In this document: positions 58,438-64,000 of the stretch, piece by piece
How the letters are laid out: each line of letters opens with the position of its first letter
Numbering within the stretch: the stretch's first letter is position 1
Assembly: GCF_012720115.1 (NCBI RefSeq)
Contig: NZ_VNWN01000002.1
Coordinates: 806,001 to 870,000 of the forward strand
Source: Sneathiella chinensis
GTDB lineage: Bacteria; Pseudomonadota; Alphaproteobacteria; Sneathiellales; Sneathiellaceae
DNA: 64,000 nt
Direction: 5' to 3'
Notes under the pieces: generated by a model
The model's database searches: none
What the model was told of the DNA's origin: nothing
What the model saw: the letters and a program-made list of their open reading frames with translations, nothing else
Made by a program: the position numbers and the translations under genes

Positions 58438-60426
58438 TTAGGCGTTCCGTATTGCTGAGTTCCTTTTATTGGCAAACAATACGACGATTACGGTTGGAAC
58501 GGCAAGGGCAAGCGCAAGGGCACCCAGTTCAAAATTGGTGAACGGAATCAGTCCGCCGCCCGGTGTGGCCAGAGCAAGACCAGCAGCCACGATCAGGCCA
58601 CGGGTAATCCATTTGCCTTGCGGGTGAATGTCCAGCTTTCCGACCCAGGCCAGATAACCCTGCAGGCCACTAGCGATCAACCAGACACCGATCATGGCTG
58701 TCACAACAACCTTGCCGATATCCGCCCAGTCACCCTGCATGATCAGGGCCGGGTTCAGAACAAAGAAGAACGGGATGAAGTAGATGATACTTCCGAGCTT
58801 CATTGCCTGAAGGCCTGTTTCCATGGGCTTTGCACCGGCAACCGTTGCTGCGGCAAAGGCACCGAGCGCAACCGGAGGCGTGATAAAGCTGAGCATGCCC
58901 CAGTACAGGATGAACAGGTGAACCGCCAGCGGGTCAAGACCCGCACTGATCACTGCCGGAGCCAGAGAAATGGCCAAGAAGATATAGGCGGCGGTCACGG
59001 TCATGCCGATCCCGAGGATGAAGCTGGTCAGGGCGCCCATGACCAACAGGACAAGCGGGTTACCGCCAGCCAGGAAGATCAGGTCGTTGGCAATGGTACC
59101 GGACATGCCGGTAACGGCCAGTGCACCAACGATCAGGCCAACACCACACAGGATACCGGCCAGTTCAGCGAACAGGCTTGCGGTTGCCATGATGAACTGC
59201 TTCACATCACGCCAGCCCCAACGGGAGTAGGGGAAGATCTGGTTGATGACGAGAAGAAGTGCTGTCGCGTAGAACGGGGCAAGAGCTTCCTGCTTCATGA
59301 AGATCAGCATCCAGACCAGGATCACAAACACCGCGATGAAGTGCCAGCCTTCTTTCAGGGTCTGTTTCAGGGACGGCAGTTCCTCAACCGGAAGACCTTT
59401 CAGGTCGTTCTTGGCGGCATAGGCATCGATCTGGATAAACAGTCCGAAGAAGTAGAGAACGGACGGAATGATCGCTGCGATGGCAATGTCGATATAGGGG
59501 ATTTCCAGGAATGTCGCCATGATGAAGGCGGTCGCCCCCATGATGGGCGGCATCAGAACACCACCGGTGGACGCACAGGTTTCCACGCCGCCAGCATAGG
59601 AGCGGGAGAAACCAACACGCCGCATGGCCGGGATGGACAGAACGCCCGTGGTCAGAACGTTTGTGATAACGCTACCGCTCATGGAACCCATGAGACCACT
59701 GGAGAAAATCGCAACCTTGGCAGGGCCGCCGCGAACATGGCCGAGGCAGGCAAAGGCGAAGTTGATGAAGAACTTGCCGCCGCCTGTATATTGCAGGGCC
59801 ACACCGAAAACCAGGAAGCCGATGACCAGGCCTGTGAAGGCGCGGAACGGAATACCCAGAACACTTTCGGAGCTCATGGTGTGGAAAATGGCTGTGTCGG
59901 CGAGTGTCGCCGCAGCACCGGCAATCGGACCGGGCATGACATCCGCAAACAACGGATAGAAGGAGATGACCAGAACGATGGCGAAAATGGCGGTTCCACC
60001 TGCCCGGCGTGTCGCTTCAAGGATCAGCAGCCAGAAAAGATAACTCATGTAGACGGCATAATCGGGAGCAAGATACTCCCAGCCTTCGTCAACAATCTTT
60101 TCACTGTTGGCAGCGAAATAGAAGCAGGACGCCATCATGGCAATGGCAAGCAGGGCGTCGTACCAGGGAACCGAGTTGTGGGAAGATTTTTTGGTGGCTG
60201 GCCACATCAGGAAGATGAGGGGCAGCAGCAAGCCGGCAACAATATAGGCATACTGGTTGGATAGGAATGTATAGCCAACAAAGAAGCCCAGATTGAACAA
60301 CTGGTTCATTGAAAGGAGCAGCACCGCGATTGCGGCTGCGTAGGGGATCAGTGCCCATCCGGTGGGAAGGCTGCGACGGCTGGAGCCTTCGTCAGCAGGC
60401 TCTTGAGTTTGAATTTCCTCTTTCAT
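58438..60426 (-). CDS. TRAP transporter permease, fused small and large subunits
   Basis: A 662-residue integral membrane protein with about 16 or more hydrophobic helices, the fused 4TM/12TM (DctQM) type that pairs with TAXI-family binding proteins. Recognisable DctM segments are FSSGLMGSMSGSVITNVLTTGVLSIPAMRRVGFSRSYAGGVETCASTGGVLMPPIMGATAFIMA (about 240-300) and GIGMTVTAAYIFLAISLAP. It uses a sodium or proton gradient. The binding protein is 606 bp upstream on the same strand; the AsmA-like gene follows after 3 nt. Confidence 0.92.
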   Translation of the reverse strand: MKEEIQTQEPADEGSSRRSLPTGWALIPYAAAIAVLLLSMNQLFNLGFFVGYTFLSNQYAYIVAGLLLPLIFLMWPATKKSSHNSVPWYDALLAIAMMASCFYFAANSEKIVDEGWEYLAPDYAVYMSYLFWLLILEATRRAGGTAIFAIVLVISFYPLFADVMPGPIAGAAATLADTAIFHTMSSESVLGIPFRAFTGLVIGFLVFGVALQYTGGGKFFINFAFACLGHVRGGPAKVAIFSSGLMGSMSGSVITNVLTTGVLSIPAMRRVGFSRSYAGGVETCASTGGVLMPPIMGATAFIMATFLEIPYIDIAIAAIIPSVLYFFGLFIQIDAYAAKNDLKGLPVEELPSLKQTLKEGWHFIAVFVILVWMLIFMKQEALAPFYATALLLVINQIFPYSRWGWRDVKQFIMATASLFAELAGILCGVGLIVGALAVTGMSGTIANDLIFLAGGNPLVLLVMGALTSFILGIGMTVTAAYIFLAISLAPAVISAGLDPLAVHLFILYWGMLSFITPPVALGAFAAATVAGAKPMETGLQAMKLGSIIYFIPFFFVLNPALIMQGDWADIGKVVVTAMIGVWLIASGLQGYLAWVGKLDIHPQGKWITRGLIVAAGLALATPGGGLIPFTNFELGALALALAVPTVIVVLFANKRNSAIRNA

Positions 60427-61032
60427 GACAGGTCACATGCTCAATTTTTAAAAGAATGCAAAATGAACTTGCGGGCGGCTCGGGGGGTACCGGTGGTGGC
60501 CTCGCAGTTAGTGGTTAGGGTGCAAAACTCGGACGGGATCGCCGGTCGCGGGTCATTGTTGGGCCTCATCAAAAACTTCCTGTCTTTATTATTGTTCTGT
60601 TTGTCCGTGTACCCGTAGCCCGGTCTTGCTTGACCGATAAGGACCTTGCGGGTGGAGCGTTTCTTGTGCCCCTGAGAATGTCCGGAAACCGTCTCAGGAA
60701 TATAGTGAATGTATCTTGTTTCTGGTGTCCGCTCCCGTAATCGGGTGATTGAACCATTCGGACGCCATTCCTCCCTTGTTATTAGAAAACCCATATATTC
60801 AGTAGTGTATTACCATGCGCAAGGTCGCACCAAACCTGATCAGGTCATGCCAGCCATTGGGGGGATTGACGAATGTCTTGCTGGCCTGCCCCTTTTCGGG
60901 TCGCTTCCTGTTTTGCCCCGGTCTTTTTATGACAATGTCCTGGCGGATTGCCACGTAAGCCTTCCGCCAGGATTTCAGTTCGGTCCCTGTTCAACCCTGT
61001 GCAGGACAGGGACCGATTATTTTCAACCTTGA
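60427..61032. other. Intergenic region between the TAXI binding protein and the TRAP permease
   Basis: A 606-bp stretch unusually long for two partners of one transporter. It contains two hairpins on the minus strand (60981-61015 and 60939-60971) just after the binding-protein stop, and probably a permease promoter. A 117-codon frame at 60441-60794 is Arg-rich and unlike a protein, so I do not call it a gene. Confidence 0.5.
60939..61015 (-). terminator. Tandem hairpins after the TAXI binding-protein gene
   Basis: CGGTCCCTGT (60981-60990) pairs with ACAGGGACCG (61006-61015), and CCTGGCGGA (60939-60947) pairs with TCCGCCAGG (60963-60971); both have 15-nt loops. Neither has a strong U-tract, so partial termination or mRNA stabilisation is likely. 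Confidence 0.5.
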
Positions 61033-62196
61033 TTACTTGACGCCAATCGGCAGGCCAGCAGCGACAAGCGCTTCGGCACGAGCCTTGGTCCAGCCAGCGC
61101 GGAACTCGTCATCAGACGGCTTGGTGTCCTTGTAGGCTGCATAGGCTTTCATCAGAACGTCCTGACGCTTGATCAGGCCGTCGTTGTGAGCCTGTGCCGC
61201 ATCGGTCCAGACGCCAATTTCCTTGAAGTACTTAACAGTACCTTCGTGGTAAGGAAGGATCCATTCCATTTTCTGGCTTTCCAGAGCCCAACCAGCGGCA
61301 CCCGGAGCGCTGTTTTTGTACACGTCGTGCTTTTCAATCATTGCCTTGGTCAAGGCATAGACTTCATCTGCGGACTTGTCAGCGTTGGTAACCATGATCG
61401 GGTAAGGGTAGCCTTTACCTTCCCACGGCTTTTCCTTGGTGATTTCAGCACCGGATGTTGCGATCAGCGGTGAGAAGTAAGGAGCAACTTCGTGCAGACG
61501 CTTCCAACCCTCGGTGTCATCAGCAGACAGTGTCGGCCAGTGAATGCCGCGCGGGCTGGCAGCCAGACGCTTGTAGTGCGGTGTTACGGTGGAGCCGAAA
61601 GAGGCGTCAACCTGACCGTTGATCATGCCGTCGATGGAGTCTTTAAAGCCCGGGAATTCGACTTTTTCAACGTCATCCCAAGTCAGACCAGCGAAAGCGA
61701 TGGTGGCTTCTGCACCCAGGTTCAGGCCGTCTGCGCCGCGAACCCATGCAATCCGTTTGCCCTTGATGTCAGCAACGGTCTTGATGCCGGAATCTGCAGT
61801 TACTGCCAGACCAAGGCCAAAAGTACCTTTGGCTGTCAGCAGAACGCGCAGCGGCTGAGGGCCCCAGTCTGCAGTAGCGAACTGCATGACGCCTTCCTGA
61901 CCGAAGTAGCTGGCAATACCGCATGCGCAGTAGTCGGCTTTACCAACTTTCAGCGGAGTCATGCGGGAAATGTCGTTCTTGCCCGGAAGGACGCGAACGG
62001 AGGTGCCGAATTCCTGTTTCAGCATGTTGCTGATGGCGACAGACTGGGCGTAACCACTGGATGTGGTGCCGTAGGCTGTCCAGATCATGGAGCTTGGCAG
62101 TTCAGCGGATACGGCGCTTGTTGCCAGTCCCGCCGTGGTCAGGCCAACTGCCAATGCAATTGTCCTGGTGGTTTTGTTTTTCAGTGAAGAGCGCAT
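61033..62196 (-). CDS. TAXI family TRAP transporter solute-binding protein
   Basis: A 387-residue periplasmic protein. A signal peptide covers about residues 1-31 (cleavage near SAVSA|EL). The TAXI hallmarks YGTTSSGYAQSVAISNMLKQEFGTSVRVLPGKNDISRM (about 43-80) and AWVRGADGLNLGAEATIAFAGLTWDDV are present. Binding of glutamate-like or other carboxylate substrates is typical, but the substrate here is unknown. It pairs with the fused TRAP permease 606 bp downstream. An IclR regulator starts divergently upstream, across a 411-bp gap with a dyad near this gene's start. Confidence 0.9.
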   Translation of the reverse strand: MRSSLKNKTTRTIALAVGLTTAGLATSAVSAELPSSMIWTAYGTTSSGYAQSVAISNMLKQEFGTSVRVLPGKNDISRMTPLKVGKADYCACGIASYFGQEGVMQFATADWGPQPLRVLLTAKGTFGLGLAVTADSGIKTVADIKGKRIAWVRGADGLNLGAEATIAFAGLTWDDVEKVEFPGFKDSIDGMINGQVDASFGSTVTPHYKRLAASPRGIHWPTLSADDTEGWKRLHEVAPYFSPLIATSGAEITKEKPWEGKGYPYPIMVTNADKSADEVYALTKAMIEKHDVYKNSAPGAAGWALESQKMEWILPYHEGTVKYFKEIGVWTDAAQAHNDGLIKRQDVLMKAYAAYKDTKPSDDEFRAGWTKARAEALVAAGLPIGVK

Positions 62197-62607
62197 CTAT
62201 TTCTCCCATACATTATTGTGACGGAACTAGTTTTTCTTTTGTGGCAGTTCCGATGCAGCGCCATTCTGCATAGTGGAACCCAATTCTGCAAGAGTAATTT
62301 GGTGTCGGCATGTCTGTGAACGCAACGGGTTGCGGCAAAGGGAAGCTGTAAAAATTCTCGCTTTGCCCCGTTCCTCCGTAAAATTGGCCAAAAGGGCTGA
62401 CAGTAAGGTTGCAGTTGCGTCAAGCCGGCGGTGCGGCAAAATTTGATACGGTTAAGTGGGAAAAACGATCTTTTCCGGCTGGTAAAATGCTGAATCACGC
62501 CATCAGATAAAAAAGTCTTTCTGCAGAGTGGAATATCCTGAGCCTTTTTAATATGATGATCGGACCATCCTTGCCCAGACCAGTTTGGGAGCATATCGAT
62601 ATCACCT
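62197..62607. other. Divergent intergenic region between the TAXI gene and the IclR gene
   Basis: A 411-bp non-coding region that must carry both promoters. The only clear structure is the dyad at 62222-62279 close to the TAXI gene, annotated separately. The remainder (62290-62600) shows no other dyad or gene I can support. Confidence 0.5.
62222..62279. promoter_or_regulatory. Inverted repeats in the TAXI gene promoter, candidate IclR operator
   Basis: ATGCAG (62253-62258) and CTGCAT (62266-62271) are flanked by GTTCC (62247-62251) and GGAAC (62275-62279). A third CGGAACT half-site is at 62222-62228, opposite AGTTCCG (62246-62252). The repeats lie 26-83 bp upstream of the TAXI start and next to a divergent IclR gene, so control by that regulator is plausible. 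Confidence 0.45.
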
Positions 62608-63405
62608 ATGAAGCCTGAAGAACTCACAGAAGAGACGCTGGAAAAAGACCGGCATTTTGTGACCTCGCTTGCGCGGGGGCTGGAGGTATTGCGTGCGTTT
62701 CGCCCCGGTGAAGGCCCGATGGGGAACAATGAACTTTCCCGGCGGACCGGGCTGCCAAAATCAACAATTTCCCGGCTGACCAGCACGCTGGTGCAACTGG
62801 GCTACCTGCTGCACCGGGAAGAAATTGGTCGGTACGAACCGTCCCCGTCTGTTCTGGCCCTTGGCTATACGGTGTTGGCCAACAGCCGGCTGAGGGTGTG
62901 TGCCTGCCCGGCCATGCGGGAACTCGTGAAGCAGGGCGGCTTCAGTGTTTCCCTTGGCGCCCGGGACAAGATGACCATGCTGTATCTGGAGGCGGTGCGC
63001 GGGGCCAAGACAAGTACCCTTGTCCTTGATGTGGGAACCCATATTCCCCTTGCGACATCGGCCATGGGGCGGGCCTATCTGTGCCGGATTTCCGATCAGG
63101 AGCGGGACGACATTCTGGATCAGGTCCGGGTGCAGGCAGGCTCTGACTGGACGCGGGTCCGCAAAGGGGTGGAGCAGGCCCAGCGAGATTATGAGGATTT
63201 CGGTTTCTGTTTGTCCCTTGGCGGGTGGCAGCGGGCCACGTCTGCGGTTGGTGTTCCGGTGCGGGATGCCGGCAACGGGGATGTGATGGCGTTCAACTGC
63301 GGGGGGTCCTCTTATTTGCTGTCAGAGGAAAAACTCCGGGAAGAGATTGGCCCGCAACTGGTTGGACTGGCCCGCGGTGTCGAGGTGATGTGCGGTCAGG
63401 TTTGA
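62608..63405 (+). CDS. IclR family transcriptional regulator
   Basis: A 265-residue IclR protein. The winged helix at about residues 18-75 reads SLARGLEVLRAFRPGEGPMGNNELSRRTGLPKSTISRLTSTLVQLGYL. The effector domain has DVGTHIPLATSAMGRAYL and ends with a ligand-binding region (AFNCGGSSYLL). It is divergent from the TAXI gene and directly upstream of an acyl-CoA dehydrogenase gene on the same strand. It could control either. The start has a weak ribosome site. Confidence 0.87.
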   Translation: MKPEELTEETLEKDRHFVTSLARGLEVLRAFRPGEGPMGNNELSRRTGLPKSTISRLTSTLVQLGYLLHREEIGRYEPSPSVLALGYTVLANSRLRVCACPAMRELVKQGGFSVSLGARDKMTMLYLEAVRGAKTSTLVLDVGTHIPLATSAMGRAYLCRISDQERDDILDQVRVQAGSDWTRVRKGVEQAQRDYEDFGFCLSLGGWQRATSAVGVPVRDAGNGDVMAFNCGGSSYLLSEEKLREEIGPQLVGLARGVEVMCGQV

Positions 63406-63491
63406 CAAAACTTGTTTCAAGCCCCCAATTGTCTTAATGATGCAGGCGTTCCAGACAATTAAGAATAATAAGTATAGAAGGAATTTGAATT

Positions 63492-64000
63492 ATGGCATTA
63501 GATCAGGAAACATTCGCTCAGGTTAAGGAATCAGTTGCCCGCTTTGTTCGGGATCGCCTGATTCCCGCAGAGGACGAGGTGGAACGCACAAACGAGGTTC
63601 CCGAAGAAATCGTTCAGGAAATGCGCGAGCTGGGCTTGTTCGGATTGTCCATCCCGGAAGAATATGGCGGAATCGGCCTGAGCATGCTTCAGGAATGCGA
63701 AGTCATTCACGAACTGTGCAAGGCCTCCCTGTCTTTCCGGTCCGTGATCGGTACAACGGTTGGTATTGGCAGTCAGGGACTGGTCATGACCGGCACCGAA
63801 GAACAGAAAAAGGAATATCTGCCGCGCCTTGCGACCGGTGAAATCTCTTCCTCTTTCTGTCTGACGGAACCCGATGCCGGGTCTGATGCGGCCTCCCTTC
63901 GCACAACCGCGATCCGGGACGGCGACGAATATGTTCTCAATGGCACCAAGCGGTATATCACCAACGCCCTGCGGGCGGGGATGCTGACTGTGATGGCGCG
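63492..64000 (+). CDS. Acyl-CoA dehydrogenase, 3' end cut by window edge
   Basis: The first 169 residues of an acyl-CoA dehydrogenase are visible. The helical N-terminal domain (FVRDRLIPAEDEVERTNEVPEEIVQEMRELGLFGLSIPEEYGGIGLS) is followed by FCLTEPDAGSDAASLRTTA and DEYVLNGTKRYITNA, the FAD-contacting middle domain. The catalytic base is beyond the edge. It lies 86 nt after the IclR regulator, so it may be the regulator's target. The substrate chain type cannot be judged from this part. Confidence 0.85.
   Translation, partial: MALDQETFAQVKESVARFVRDRLIPAEDEVERTNEVPEEIVQEMRELGLFGLSIPEEYGGIGLSMLQECEVIHELCKASLSFRSVIGTTVGIGSQGLVMTGTEEQKKEYLPRLATGEISSSFCLTEPDAGSDAASLRTTAIRDGDEYVLNGTKRYITNALRAGMLTVMA

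Noticed and set aside
60441..60794. 117-codon minus-strand frame in the TRAP gap
   Set aside because: Arg/Thr/Asn-rich with no ribosome site or family resemblance, and hairpins lie just upstream. I treat the gap as non-coding.

Overview
The window looks like a chromosomal segment of a motile, GC-rich alphaproteobacterium, probably aerobic and marine and possibly Rhodospirillales/Sneathiellales-like; the rank below class is inference. Class-level evidence is the FlbT/FlaF flagellin regulators, the murA-DUF2948-hisG-hisD-UPF0262-phosphatase-infA-maf-RNase-yacG gene order, and a TAXI-type TRAP transporter. I see no insertion sequence, phage or CRISPR array.

Layout. 1-7.5 kb: an acyclic terpene/leucine-type (atu) catabolic operon on the minus strand, ordered atuB-C-D-E-A-F and cut by the window edge inside atuF, with a divergent IclR regulator. 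8.5-11.3 kb: an orphan hybrid histidine kinase, then a cold-shock protein and a divergent acyl-CoA dehydrogenase-like gene. 13.1-22 kb: tRNA-Thr and the conserved housekeeping block, ending in tRNA-Phe. 22.1-24 kb: a small variable zone with a broken ORF, a membrane-anchored protein and a LysE exporter. 24.2-30.2 kb: a BMP-type ABC importer plus cytosine deaminase operon, preceded by a palindrome that matches the known RutR operator at all but one base and by a sigma-54-like element. 30.2-37.3 kb: a second orphan hybrid kinase, an overlapping FAD-dehydrogenase/ThDP-enzyme pair, a PEBP protein and a TetR regulator. 37.4-44.8 kb: a flagellin locus with two flagellin-flaF modules, a DUF1217 protein, a large TPR-methyltransferase fusion and flbT; one flagellin has a consensus sigma-54 promoter. 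45.2-52.7 kb: a 2486-residue RTX protein whose DNA shows 54-, 162- and 324-bp hierarchical repeats, followed tail-to-tail by a small protein resembling RTX acyltransferases but without the expected catalytic residues. 53.7-56.6 kb: a 2-oxoacid:ferredoxin oxidoreductase (korAB). 56.9-62.2 kb: TetR, an AsmA-like protein and a TAXI TRAP transporter. 62.6-64 kb: an IclR regulator and the start of an acyl-CoA dehydrogenase.

How the genes work together. The atu operon would oxidise and carboxylate branched acyl-CoAs. The BMP transporter with CodA would import a nucleobase or nucleoside and deaminate cytosine to uracil plus ammonia, which fits the pyrimidine-type operator and the nitrogen-linked sigma-54-like element. 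The flagellar locus couples flagellin synthesis to FlaF/FlbT control and carries a methyltransferase that could modify flagellin or its glycan. The RTX protein has an adhesin-like N-terminus and a type I secretion C-terminus, but no type I exporter is encoded in the window. The points most worth following are the RutR-like site, the TPR-methyltransferase in the flagellin operon, and the RTX gene with its degenerate HlyC-like neighbour.
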